Below, one piece after another: positions 33,680-42,539 of a DNA stretch of 64,000 bases. Position 1 is the first letter of the stretch, and each line of letters starts with the position of its first letter. The notes beneath the pieces are model-generated. The model was not told the DNA's origin. It searched no databases and saw only the letters and a list, made by a program, of their open reading frames with translations. The translations under genes and the position numbers were made by a program. Source of the DNA: JAWXUU01 sp044426045 (lineage in GTDB: Bacteria > Bacillota > Clostridia > Christensenellales > CAMQZB01); contig JAWXUX010000004.1 in assembly GCA_044426045.1 (NCBI GenBank), forward strand, positions 1-64,000, in the 5' to 3' direction.

Positions 33680-34016
33680 AAAATCCCTCCAAAAATTTTT
33701 AGGGTAACATTTTTAAGGTGCAACCCTATATCATTTTTATTATAATATGTTTTAAAATATATCGCAAGGAAAATCTGCTATCATGCCCAAAATAATGCAA
33801 AAAAAGTGTGTCAACCCATGCATAAATGTATAAAATAACTAATTATGCAGTGTTTTATGCAAAAATATGCAAAATCCAACAAAATATATACCATTGCCAT
33901 TTCCAATTCTAGCTAAAATATAACAGTAAAGAGAACTTTTTGAAAGTGCCCAAAATAAAAGGGCGCATGCCCAATTTTAAGAGAATATATAAGAGAATAT
34001 ATAAGGGGATATATAT
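33680..34016. other. Divergent intergenic region with TTATGCA sites
   Basis: This 337-base stretch has no gene. It holds the inverted repeat AGGGTAAC...GCAACCCT (33702-33728) near icd, and four copies of one heptamer: TGCATAA at 33819, TTATGCA at 33843 and 33855, and TATGCA at 33866. A 12-bp tandem duplication, AAGAGAATATAT (33979-34002), stands just before the start of the next gene. Some of these may be regulator sites. Confidence 0.6.
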
Positions 34017-35471
34017 ATGGAAAGGAAAAACATGTTTTTTATAGTTTGGCTAGTCATTGTTTTTGTGTGCGTGATAACGGTTATTTTTGCCTTTTCGCAC
34101 AACGTGGAAGAAGTCGTTCCGGAGGAAAGCGCCACGCCTGCGCCAACGGTGGTGATAACCGCAAGTCCAAGCCTTGGCTTTTCTGGGGAAATTCCAAGAA
34201 CGGGACAAGCCTCACTCAATATGGGTCTTGAATACACGCAAATTTTCGGTGGCAACGGCAGTGATGTTTTAAGCGGGGTGATAACGCTTGACACATATTA
34301 TCTTTTCGGCACAACAAATTCAACATCGGGCGACCTTATATCATGTGGCGACAGCGATATCTTTCTTGCAAAAATTGGCATGAGTGGCGAGCTTGTCGGC
34401 ACCTACACCGCTCAGTCAAGCGGAAACGATATAGTGATTGATGCAAAGCCCTATTCAAAGCTTTCGGAAGGTGGCAAGTCGGGGATTGCAATCGTTTCAA
34501 AAAAGGAAGATGAAGATGACAAAATCACAATCACGAAAATTTCAAGCGACCTTGTCAGCGAATATAAAACAGATATCGAATTTGACGGCACGGTGAGTGT
34601 TGCAACAGTGATATATTCAGCTGATTATCTCATTATTCATGCAAATATCGAAGATGGCGGGGATTTATATTCCGAAGTCATCTATCTTTCATATGACTTG
34701 CAAGATATGGAAAGAACCGAAGTCAGGCTCACGTCGGAATTCAAAATTGTCACGGGCTATTCAATGGGCACAACGGAAATTTTGCTTGTGAACATATTTG
34801 AAGAAAGCGAAAATTCAATCGCAGTTCTCACTGTCGATACAAAAACGGGCGAAAAAGTTCTGAACCGCTTTTCTGGAAACTATCAAAATGCCGTGACAAT
34901 GACCCCAAAATCAACTGGCGGTTTTTTGATTGAGTACACCTATATTGAAAACTCAATAACAAAATATGGCGTTCTAGCAGTTTCCTCAAGCTACGCCGTG
35001 GAATTTGACCACGTTATATCGGGCGGGGACTATCTCAGCGTTGAAGTTGTGGAAGATTATCAAATGTCAAATTCAACGGGATTTTATCTTTTCGCAACCA
35101 AAAAAGTGGACGGCGTTTATGAAACATTCTCGGAATATGTCTGCACCCACGGCGACCTTATATATGTGAACACGTCATTTTTATCAAACATACTGCCAAA
35201 AAACTTCCACATCACCGACACGGGTATGGCAGTTATCGGCGAAATCATCCAAGATAATCAAACTGATATAGCCCTAGTTTCTGCAACAAGCAACGGCGAA
35301 GTTCTCAGGAGCGAAACCTTCGGCGGAACGGGCGAAGAAGTTTACGTGCTGTCAATAATAAACCGAGACGGCAATCTGGACGTTTTCACCTCAACCCTAT
35401 CAACCAGTGGCGACATCCCCACCAACTTCGGCAAATCAGATGTGTTTATGTTTGAAATAACAAGCGAGTAA
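34017..35471 (+). CDS. Membrane-anchored ectodomain protein, probable beta-propeller
   Basis: This 484-residue protein has a short cytoplasmic N terminus, one membrane helix (about 6-27), a Pro/Thr-rich spacer and a large extracellular part. The ectodomain has recurring lines such as YTQIFGGNGSDVLSGV, YYLFGTTNSTSGDL, DSDIFLAKI and near the end RSETFGGTGEEVYVLS, the style of SBBP/delta-60-type beta-propeller repeats. No catalytic motif is visible. A propeller fold and surface place are inferred; ligand and function are unknown. It diverges from icd and is flanked on the far side by element B. Confidence 0.6.
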   Translation: MERKNMFFIVWLVIVFVCVITVIFAFSHNVEEVVPEESATPAPTVVITASPSLGFSGEIPRTGQASLNMGLEYTQIFGGNGSDVLSGVITLDTYYLFGTTNSTSGDLISCGDSDIFLAKIGMSGELVGTYTAQSSGNDIVIDAKPYSKLSEGGKSGIAIVSKKEDEDDKITITKISSDLVSEYKTDIEFDGTVSVATVIYSADYLIIHANIEDGGDLYSEVIYLSYDLQDMERTEVRLTSEFKIVTGYSMGTTEILLVNIFEESENSIAVLTVDTKTGEKVLNRFSGNYQNAVTMTPKSTGGFLIEYTYIENSITKYGVLAVSSSYAVEFDHVISGGDYLSVEVVEDYQMSNSTGFYLFATKKVDGVYETFSEYVCTHGDLIYVNTSFLSNILPKNFHITDTGMAVIGEIIQDNQTDIALVSATSNGEVLRSETFGGTGEEVYVLSIINRDGNLDVFTSTLSTSGDIPTNFGKSDVFMFEITSE

Positions 35472-35490
35472 AAAAAGCGGAGCTTTTTTT
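35471..35490 (+). terminator. Mini-terminator overlapping the stop of the 34017 gene
   Basis: AAAAAAGC and GCTTTTTT pair around GGA, beginning inside the stop codon. It mirrors the structure at the icd stop. Confidence 0.7.
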
Positions 35491-35766
35491 AAGGTGAAAG
35501 GTGAAAGGTGAAAGGTGAAAGGTGTGGTATGGCACTACGCCTTTGGCTCCGTGCACCCCAAATTAAATATAAAACTATAATAGCTACAAACATTTTAAAC
35601 CATGTTTGTAGCTATAACCATATGTAGGGTCGCACCCATGTGTGCGTACCGTCCCCAACGCCCGCCAAAATTGAAATAATAGAAAGCACGAGCTTGCGAG
35701 TGCATTACCACACCTTTCACCTTTCACCTTTCACCTTTCACCTTTCACCTTTCACCTTTCACCTTT
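35491..35766. repeat. Inverted-repeat element B with 7-bp arrays
   Basis: The left arm is four to five units of AAAGGTG and then TGTGGTATGGCACTACGCC. The right arm has GCACGAGCTTGCGAGTGCA, TTACCACAC, then eight units of CACCTTT (35711-35766). Between them are a hairpin TAGCTACAAACAT/ATGTTTGTAGCTA (35581-35615) and a degenerate GTAGGG-TCGCACCCATGTGTGCG repeat (35623-35647), both shared with 2746-2825. Element A has the same layout with unit AAAAGTG. Confidence 0.85.
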
Positions 35767-35818
35767 TTTTCCTTCAAAAAAACTTTTTAAAAAAAATCCC
35801 CCTCCCCCCGTTTTTCTC

Positions 35819-35847
35819 TTGACAAATACCAAAAAAAGTGGTAAATT
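35819..35847 (+). promoter_or_regulatory. Heat-shock operon promoter
   Basis: TTGACA (35819-35824) and TAAATT (35842-35847) are 17 bases apart and lie just upstream of CIRCE, as usual for SigA-dependent hrcA operons. Confidence 0.8.
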
Positions 35848-35857
35848 AATCTTGAAG

Positions 35858-35907
35858 TTAGCAGTCGGGCACAAAGAGTGCTAATAATCACAGCCCAAGA
35901 GTGCTAA
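35858..35907 (+). promoter_or_regulatory. CIRCE operator plus an extra half-site
   Basis: TTAGCAGTC, nine bases, then GAGTGCTAA (35858-35884) is CIRCE with one mismatch to the consensus. A further perfect half-site GAGTGCTAA is at 35899-35907. HrcA binds CIRCE and represses the operon at normal temperature. Confidence 0.93.
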
Positions 35908-35947
35908 AAAATCTTAAAGTTGTATATAATAAAAAGGAGGGGCACAG

Positions 35948-37015
35948 ATGCTTTCAGAAAGAAAAAAGAAAATATTAAAAGCAGTCGTTGATGAATACAT
36001 TCAAAGTGCCACACCAATTTCTTCAAAGATGATACAAGAAGAACATTTCGCAAGTATCAGCAGTGCAACGATAAGAAACGAACTCAAAACGCTAGAGGAT
36101 ATGGGCTATCTTTTGCAACCTCACACATCAAGCGGAAGAATACCATCCAACATAGCCTATGAATTTTGTGCACAAGTGATGCTTGAAGAAGGCGCACAAA
36201 CAATGTCGCAAATTGAAGAGCTTCACGAGTATTTCAAAAAGGACTTTCACGGTCTTGAACAAATCCTTGACACATGCGTGAAAGCGATAAGCGAAGTCAC
36301 AAGCTACACAAGCATTGCAAAAATCACCAACAGTGAAAGATTGAAAACATTGAAACTTGTTGGGCTTTCAGAAGAAAGTGCAATCCTCGTGTTGATTTCG
36401 GAAGATGGAAAAGTTCAAAACTCAACAATCAATGGCTATAACCTTGAAAATCAAGATATGGTCGCATCCGCTGAAAAAATCTTGAACCAAGCGTTTGCAG
36501 GAAAAGATGTTGCCGAACTCATGGAAGCGCAAGAGCAAGTGATAAGCCAATTCATCGCGTATCAAACGCTGATTGAAAAAGTTTTTGAAGCGTTGAAGCA
36601 AGCCAGCCAAAAACGCGACAATCTGGTTTTATCGGGCGAATCAAATATTTTCCAACACAAGGAATTTTCCGATATCGAACACGTCAAAGATTTCGTTGAA
36701 ATCATAAGCGAGAAAGATAAGCTGAAAAAAGTGCTTGACAGCGACACTAAATTTGATATCAATATCACAATCGGAAACCAAGAAAACGGCATTTCAGAAG
36801 ATTGCGCAGTGGTTTCAGCAAGCATAGTGATGAGTGGCAAACAAGTCGCAAGGTGCGGTGTTATCGGACCAACAAGAATGGACTATGGCAAGGTTGTTGC
36901 GGTTCTTTCAAATATTGGCAGTATAATCGGCGAAGTTTCAAACGAAAATGAAATTCAAAAGACAAAAAATATAAAAAACATAGAATTAAAGCAGGAGACA
37001 GATAATGAGCAATAA
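35948..37015 (+). CDS. hrcA: Heat-inducible transcription repressor HrcA
   Basis: This 355-residue repressor binds CIRCE and shuts off the chaperone operon; GroEL activity keeps it folded. The N-terminal winged helix has ISSATIRNELKTLEDMGYL and QPHTSSGRIPS, the family's signature, and the C-terminal GAF-like part has the motif RCGVIGPTRMDYGKVVAVL. AAAAGGAGG precedes the ATG. Its end overlaps grpE by 11 bases. Confidence 0.96.
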   Translation: MLSERKKKILKAVVDEYIQSATPISSKMIQEEHFASISSATIRNELKTLEDMGYLLQPHTSSGRIPSNIAYEFCAQVMLEEGAQTMSQIEELHEYFKKDFHGLEQILDTCVKAISEVTSYTSIAKITNSERLKTLKLVGLSEESAILVLISEDGKVQNSTINGYNLENQDMVASAEKILNQAFAGKDVAELMEAQEQVISQFIAYQTLIEKVFEALKQASQKRDNLVLSGESNIFQHKEFSDIEHVKDFVEIISEKDKLKKVLDSDTKFDINITIGNQENGISEDCAVVSASIVMSGKQVARCGVIGPTRMDYGKVVAVLSNIGSIIGEVSNENEIQKTKNIKNIELKQETDNEQ

Positions 37016-37667
37016 GCAATCCAAGCAAGAAGAGATTGAAATCGACGAAGAAATCGTTGTTCCCTCAGAAGAGGAAACATCAGAAGCCCCGAAATTGGAT
37101 CTTGATTTCGACTACGGCAAAATTGATTTTGAATCGCTAGATAATGAAAAGAAAAAAGAAGTTTTTGAAAAGCTAACAAGCCAAAACTTGATGGTTTTGA
37201 ACATTTTGAAAGAAATGGATATCAAAATAAAAGACCTTGAAGCAAAATCAGTTTCAAGAGTTTCAGAAGAGCAGTTTCAACGCCTTCTTGCAGATTTTGA
37301 AAACTATAAAAAACGCAACGAAGCCACAAGAAGCACAGCATATCAAGACGGCAAACTTGACATCTTGAAAGAGCTTTTGAACCTTCTTGACAGTTTCGAG
37401 CGTGGCATTTCAATGGTGACTGACGAAAATTCAAAAAAAGCCATGGAAATGATGCAAAAAACTTGCACCGACATTTTCGCATCAAACAAAATCGAGGAAA
37501 TCAACCCGATTGGCGAGCCATTCAATCCCGAACTTCACAACGCAGTTATGCAAGAAGAAACGGATGATAAAGAAATGGATGAAAAAATCACAGCAGTATT
37601 CCAAAAAGGATACAAAAAAGACTCAAAAGTGTTAAGATACGCCCAAGTGAAAGTCGCTAAAGCGTAA
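37005..37667 (+). CDS. grpE: Nucleotide exchange factor GrpE
   Basis: This 220-residue protein frees ADP from DnaK. It has an acidic, disordered start, a long helix (about 45-125, with EEQFQRLLADFENYKKRNEA) and the C-terminal beta domain with EEINPIGEPFNPELHNAVMQE. The ATG lies in the end of hrcA behind AGGAGA, so the two are translationally coupled. Length is at the upper end of the family because of the acidic N terminus. Confidence 0.95.
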   Translation: MSNKQSKQEEIEIDEEIVVPSEEETSEAPKLDLDFDYGKIDFESLDNEKKKEVFEKLTSQNLMVLNILKEMDIKIKDLEAKSVSRVSEEQFQRLLADFENYKKRNEATRSTAYQDGKLDILKELLNLLDSFERGISMVTDENSKKAMEMMQKTCTDIFASNKIEEINPIGEPFNPELHNAVMQEETDDKEMDEKITAVFQKGYKKDSKVLRYAQVKVAKA

Positions 37668-37734
37668 AAATATAAAATAAAGTAAAATAAAGTAAACTAA
37701 AAGTTCACGAATAATAAAAAGGAGATAAACAAAA

Positions 37735-39552
37735 ATGGGAAAAATCATCGGAATTGACCTAGGAACAACAAACTCATGCGTAGCAGTTATGGAAGGTAGC
37801 GATGCTGTCGTTATCGCAAACGCAGAAGGCTCAAGAACAACTCCATCAGTTGTATCATTCAAAAAAGACGGCGAAAGACTAGTAGGTCAAGTTGCAAAAC
37901 GTCAAGCGGTTGCACAACCAGACAGAACGATTGCATCAATCAAAAGAGAAATGGGCACAGGTCACAAAGTATCAGTTGATGGCAAAGATTATACACCACA
38001 AGAAATTTCAGCAATGGTGCTAACAAAATTGAAACAAGATGCCGAAAGCTATATTGGCTCAACTGTGACACAAGCGGTTATCACAGTTCCAGCATATTTC
38101 AACGACAGCCAACGTCAAGCAACAAAAGATGCAGGCAAAATTGCGGGTCTTGAAGTTCTTCGTATCATCAACGAACCAACAGCAGCAGCGCTTGCTTATG
38201 GACTTGACAAAGATGAAAACGCAAACGCAAAAATCCTTATCTACGACCTTGGTGGCGGAACATTTGACGTATCAATCCTTGATATCGGCGACGGCGTTTT
38301 CGAAGTTATGGCAACAAACGGCGACACAAGACTTGGCGGTGACGATTTCGACGAAAGAATCGTTAACTATCTTGCAGAAGAATTCAAAAAAGAAAACGGC
38401 ATTGACCTAAGAAAAGATAAAATGGCTCTTCAAAGATTGAAAGAATCAGCAGAAAAAGCTAAAATCGAACTTTCAGGCATGGTAAAAACAACAATCAACC
38501 AACCGTTCATCACTATGGTTGATGGCGTTCCAGCCCATCTTGATATCGAACTCACAAGAGCAAAATTCGACGCAATCACAGCTGACCTCGTTGAAAGATC
38601 AATCACTCCAATGAAAAAAGCACTTTCAGATGCAGGCATTTCAATGTCAGAAATCTCAAAAGTTGTTATGGTTGGTGGTTCAACAAGAATTCCAGCGGTT
38701 TATGAAGCAGTGAAAGCATTCACAGGCAAAGAACCATTCAAAGGCGTGAATCCAGACGAATGTGTTGCAGTTGGTGCAGCAATCCAAGCGGGCGTTCTTG
38801 CGGGCGACGTTAAAGACGTTCTTCTTTTGGACGTAACTCCACTTTCACTAAGCATTGAAACAATGGGTGGCGTTGCAACAAAACTTATCGAAAGAAACAC
38901 AACACTCCCAGTGAGAAAATCACAAGTGTTCTCAACAGCAGCGGACAGCCAAACATCAGTTGACATCCACGTTTGCCAAGGTGAAAGAGAATTTGCAAAA
39001 GATAACAAAACTCTTGGCAGATTTGAACTTTCAGGAATTGCTCCAGCACCACGTGGTATCCCACAAATCGAGGTTACATTCGACATCGATGCAAACGGTA
39101 TCGTGAACGTTTCGGCAACTGATAAAGGAACTGGCAAAACTCAAAACATCACAATCACAGCATCAACAAACCTTTCTGATGACGATATTGATAAAGCCGT
39201 TAAAGAAGCTGAAAAATACGCAGAAGAAGATAAACAAAGAAAAGAAGAATTCGACACAAAACAACAACTTGACCAAGGTATTTTCGCAATCGAAAAATTC
39301 ACAAAAGAATCAGGCGACAAACTTGACAGTGCGGATAAAGACGAACTTGACGCAGCAGTTGCAAAAGCAAAAGACGTTCTTGCAGAAGGCGACCTTGAAA
39401 AAATCAAAACTGAAACTGAAGAACTTGCAAAAGTTTCAGAAAGAATTTTCACAAAATTCTACCAAGCTGCCGCAGCAGAAGCTAACGCACAAGGCGGTGC
39501 TGAAGGTGGAGCAGAAGATGACATCGTTGTTGATGTAACGGATGAAGACTAA
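37735..39552 (+). CDS. dnaK: Chaperone DnaK (Hsp70)
   Basis: This 605-residue ATP-driven chaperone binds unfolded proteins. The start GKIIGIDLGTTNSCVA, IFDLGGGTFDVS-type motif (IYDLGGGTFDVSIL), and VGGSTRIPAV are the actin-fold ATPase signatures; the substrate domain has DVTPLSLSIETMGG and NITITASTNLSDDDID. The C terminus is short and acidic. It works with GrpE upstream and DnaJ, whose gene begins 6 bases after its stop. A three-fold 10-bp tandem repeat (AAAATAAAGT, 37674-37693 and a variant) sits before the ribosome binding site AAGGAG. Confidence 0.98.
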   Translation: MGKIIGIDLGTTNSCVAVMEGSDAVVIANAEGSRTTPSVVSFKKDGERLVGQVAKRQAVAQPDRTIASIKREMGTGHKVSVDGKDYTPQEISAMVLTKLKQDAESYIGSTVTQAVITVPAYFNDSQRQATKDAGKIAGLEVLRIINEPTAAALAYGLDKDENANAKILIYDLGGGTFDVSILDIGDGVFEVMATNGDTRLGGDDFDERIVNYLAEEFKKENGIDLRKDKMALQRLKESAEKAKIELSGMVKTTINQPFITMVDGVPAHLDIELTRAKFDAITADLVERSITPMKKALSDAGISMSEISKVVMVGGSTRIPAVYEAVKAFTGKEPFKGVNPDECVAVGAAIQAGVLAGDVKDVLLLDVTPLSLSIETMGGVATKLIERNTTLPVRKSQVFSTAADSQTSVDIHVCQGEREFAKDNKTLGRFELSGIAPAPRGIPQIEVTFDIDANGIVNVSATDKGTGKTQNITITASTNLSDDDIDKAVKEAEKYAEEDKQRKEEFDTKQQLDQGIFAIEKFTKESGDKLDSADKDELDAAVAKAKDVLAEGDLEKIKTETEELAKVSERIFTKFYQAAAAEANAQGGAEGGAEDDIVVDVTDED

Positions 39553-39558
39553 TAAAAT

Positions 39559-40671
39559 ATGAAGAATTATTATGAAATCCTTGGGGTTGCCAAAACGGCA
39601 TCCCCAAGTGAAATAAAATCGGCGTATCGCGCGCTAGCAAAAAAATATCACCCTGATCTGAATCGCGACAACCCGTCGGCGGCGGATAAATTCAAAGATA
39701 TCAACGAAGCCTATGAAGTGCTTTCCGACCCACAAAAAAAAGAAGCCTATGATAATCCATCGGCTTTTAATGGTGGTGGTTTTGACTTTTCTGGATTTGG
39801 TGGCAACGGCGGTGGCTTTGGCGGTTTTGAAGACATTTTCAGCATGTTCACGGGCGGTTCTCGAACTTCTCAACGCACGCAACAAGTCAAGGTTGGTGGC
39901 GATTTAACAGTGAATTTGCACATCTCGTTTGTGGAAGCATGCCTTGGCGTTTCAAAAGAAGTCAAGATTGTCAGAAAAGAACGTTGCGCAAAATGTCACG
40001 GAACGGGCGCAAAAGACGACAGCAAGATTGAAAAATGTGCAAAATGTGGCGGAACAGGCAAGGTGAGACAAGTGGTCAACTCCTTCTTTGGTCAAACTGT
40101 TTCCGAAGCGGTTTGCCCAGATTGCAAAGGGACAGGCAAGAAAATTCTTGAAAAATGTTCTGAATGTCGCGGAACTGGCTTAACTCCTAAAAAGAAAACA
40201 TTGAAACTTGACTTGCCAAGCGGTATTGAAAACGGCGACGTTCTCACTGTCCGCAATCAAGGTGACGAATGTGCCGATGTTCGCGGTTTGAACGGCAATT
40301 TGATTTTGGTTATCAACGTTGCACCTCACAAGCTAATCAAAAGGGAAGAAAACAGACTTTATGCCGATATTCCAATCTCTTTTGTGACAGCAGCACTTGG
40401 TGGCGAAATCGAAATCCCAACAATTGAAGGCAAAATGACATATAAAATCCCTGAAGGCACTCAAAACGGAGCAATCATGAGAGTTGCAGGCAAAGGTATC
40501 AAATTCAAAAATGGTACTAGGGGAGATATGTATCTAAGAATAATCGTGGAAATTCCAAAAAACATGACAAAAAGTCAAAAGAAAATCTTGGAAGAACTCG
40601 ACACATCAATTCTTAAAAACCAATATTCAAAGTTCAAAACATATCAAAACGATATGAAAGACACATATTAG
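39559..40671 (+). CDS. dnaJ: Chaperone DnaJ (Hsp40)
   Basis: This 370-residue co-chaperone delivers clients to DnaK and stimulates its ATPase. The J domain (1-70) has the HPD triad in KKYHPDLN, then a Gly/Phe-rich region, four zinc-binding CxxCxGxG repeats (CAKCHGTG, CAKCGGTG, CPDCKGTG, CSECRGTG) and two C-terminal substrate domains. The stop codon TAG abuts, and shares its G with, a remnant of the MITE-like element. Confidence 0.97.
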   Translation: MKNYYEILGVAKTASPSEIKSAYRALAKKYHPDLNRDNPSAADKFKDINEAYEVLSDPQKKEAYDNPSAFNGGGFDFSGFGGNGGGFGGFEDIFSMFTGGSRTSQRTQQVKVGGDLTVNLHISFVEACLGVSKEVKIVRKERCAKCHGTGAKDDSKIEKCAKCGGTGKVRQVVNSFFGQTVSEAVCPDCKGTGKKILEKCSECRGTGLTPKKKTLKLDLPSGIENGDVLTVRNQGDECADVRGLNGNLILVINVAPHKLIKREENRLYADIPISFVTAALGGEIEIPTIEGKMTYKIPEGTQNGAIMRVAGKGIKFKNGTRGDMYLRIIVEIPKNMTKSQKKILEELDTSILKNQYSKFKTYQNDMKDTY

Positions 40672-40699
40672 GGCATTTCTAGAAAGTCTAAACTTATTC
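40671..40699 (+). mobile_element. Remnant end of the MITE-like element
   Basis: GGGCATTTCTAGAAAGT matches the left end of the full elements with two mismatches in 17 and overlaps the last base of the dnaJ stop codon. The rest of the element is not recognisable. Confidence 0.5.
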
Positions 40700-40729
40700 A
40701 AAAAACAAAAGCAATAAAAAAGCAATCAA

Positions 40730-40766
40730 AAAAGCAACAGATAAACTAAAATTGTTGCTTTTTTTG
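40730..40766 (+). terminator. Terminator of the heat-shock operon
   Basis: AAAGCAACA and TGTTGCTTT pair around an AT-rich loop and are followed by a T-run. prmA follows 64 bases later. Confidence 0.8.
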
Positions 40767-40829
40767 TTTATTTTTGCGATAATATAATAATAAAAAACTA
40801 ATCTAAAGGGAAGTTTTAAAGGGATAAAC

Positions 40830-41768
40830 ATGAAATATAAAGAACTCACAATCTATACAACTGCCGAAGGCGAAGAACTCATTGCAAACGCACTTTTTGA
40901 ATGTGGCGCTGATGGCGTACTCATTGAAAATCGCGACGAAATCATTAAAATTGCAAACGAAAAAGTCAATTTTGACTATATTGAAGAGGAATTTTTGCAA
41001 AATTTGTCAAAAGTGGTATTGCTCAAAATGTTTATCGACGAAAACACGTTTGAAACAATCTATCCCGAAATCAAAAGTTCCCTTGAAAATTTGAGAAACG
41101 CAACCGCGGGTTTTATAAGCCTTGGAAGTTTGGAAACAACGGTGACTGTTATCGACGATGTGGATTATATCAACGTTTGGAAACAACACTATAAACCAAT
41201 CGATTTCAACACGATTGCAGTTTGCCCAAAATGGCTTGAATCAACAAAGCCCGCAGATAAAACGGTCTATCTTGACCCTGGAACTGCGTTTGGCACTGGC
41301 AATCACGAAACAACAGCAGTGGTGCTTGCACTTCTTGAAAAAGAAAACGTGGAAGGCAAACTTGTTGCCGATATCGGCACGGGCAGTGGAATTTTGGGAA
41401 TTGCAGCAGCAAAGCTAGGTGCAAAATCCGTTTATATGTGCGATATCGACCCTGAAGCTGTCAAAGTTTCAAAAGAAAACGCGGAATATAACGGCGTTTT
41501 GGACGCTTGTATAATCGAAGAAAACAACCTTTCGGACGGCGTGAATTTCTCGCCAGATATCGTGCTTGCAAATATCACAGCCGACATCTTGATTATGATG
41601 AGTGGCAGTATCGCAAGCATCATGAATTCAGAAAAAATCCTTATCCTAAGCGGTATTTTGAATGAAAAACTTCAAGAAGTGAAAGATGCATATATCGCGT
41701 GCGGATTTGAAATAAAAACGAGCATTTCACAAAAAGAATGGTCAGGCATCACGCTAATCAAAAAATAA
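40830..41768 (+). CDS. prmA: Ribosomal protein L11 methyltransferase
   Basis: This 312-residue enzyme trimethylates lysines and the N terminus of L11 with SAM. An N-terminal substrate domain is followed by TVYLDPGTAFGTGNHETTA, VADIGTGSGILGIAAAKLGA for SAM and IVLANITADILI. It begins a run with rsmE one base after its stop. The placing directly after dnaJ is common in Firmicutes. Confidence 0.95.
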   Translation: MKYKELTIYTTAEGEELIANALFECGADGVLIENRDEIIKIANEKVNFDYIEEEFLQNLSKVVLLKMFIDENTFETIYPEIKSSLENLRNATAGFISLGSLETTVTVIDDVDYINVWKQHYKPIDFNTIAVCPKWLESTKPADKTVYLDPGTAFGTGNHETTAVVLALLEKENVEGKLVADIGTGSGILGIAAAKLGAKSVYMCDIDPEAVKVSKENAEYNGVLDACIIEENNLSDGVNFSPDIVLANITADILIMMSGSIASIMNSEKILILSGILNEKLQEVKDAYIACGFEIKTSISQKEWSGITLIKK

Positions 41769-41769
41769 T

Positions 41770-42501
41770 ATGAGAAGATTTACTGTAAAAAAAGAGAATA
41801 TTTTTGAAACCGAAGCATTTCTGGACTTTTCCGAAAGAAGCCACATCGTGAATGTTCTTCGCATGAAAGTGGGTGATAAACTCATCGCAACGGATGGGGA
41901 AGGTCGCGATTTTGTGTGCGAAATTGCGGAAATTTCAGAAGAAAGCGTGAAACTTGCAATCATTGAGGAAACCACAAACAACGCCGACCCAAAATATGAT
42001 ATAACAATCTTTCAGGCCGCGCCAAAACGCGATAAACTTGAACTGATTATCCAAAAAGCAACGGAAATCGGTCTTTCAAGGCTTGTGCCGTTTCAAAGCA
42101 AATTCTGCATTTCAAAATTCGATAACGATAAAATCGCAAGGCTATCAAAGATTTCAGCCGAAGCAACGAAACAGTGCGGAAGGTCAATCCCGCTTGAAAT
42201 TTGCAACGTGCAAACATTTGGCGAAATGATTATATCCCTTTCAAAATACGAATGTGTGATATTTGCCTATGAAAAAGCAACTTCATCACTAAAAGAAGCA
42301 ATAAACGAATATAAAAATTCAAATAACGGCGGAAAAATCGCCATTGTGATAGGAAGCGAAGGCGGTTTTTCAAAAGAGGAAGCGGAAAAAATCGCAAATC
42401 TCGCAAATGTGAAATGCATATCGCTAGGAAGCCGAATTTTAAGGCTAGAAACGGCGGCAATCAGCCTTTCCGCTATTATTTCCTACGAACTAGAAAACTG
42501 A
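41770..42501 (+). CDS. rsmE: 16S rRNA m3U1498 methyltransferase
   Basis: This 243-residue SPOUT-type enzyme methylates U1498 of 16S rRNA. An N-terminal PUA-like domain (RRFTVKKEN...HIVNVLRMKVGD) is followed by the knotted SAM site with IGSEGGFSKEEAE and LGSRILRLETAA. Its start is one base after the prmA stop, so they are co-translated. Confidence 0.95.
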   Translation: MRRFTVKKENIFETEAFLDFSERSHIVNVLRMKVGDKLIATDGEGRDFVCEIAEISEESVKLAIIEETTNNADPKYDITIFQAAPKRDKLELIIQKATEIGLSRLVPFQSKFCISKFDNDKIARLSKISAEATKQCGRSIPLEICNVQTFGEMIISLSKYECVIFAYEKATSSLKEAINEYKNSNNGGKIAIVIGSEGGFSKEEAEKIANLANVKCISLGSRILRLETAAISLSAIISYELEN

Positions 42502-42539
42502 TAAAAACTGCCATTATGGCAAAATAGGAGTAAACATAA

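Noticed and set aside
35640..35822. Short plus-strand frame of 60 codons in element B
   Set aside because: It is the translation of the CACCTTT array (Phe-His-Leu-Ser-Pro) without a ribosome binding site.
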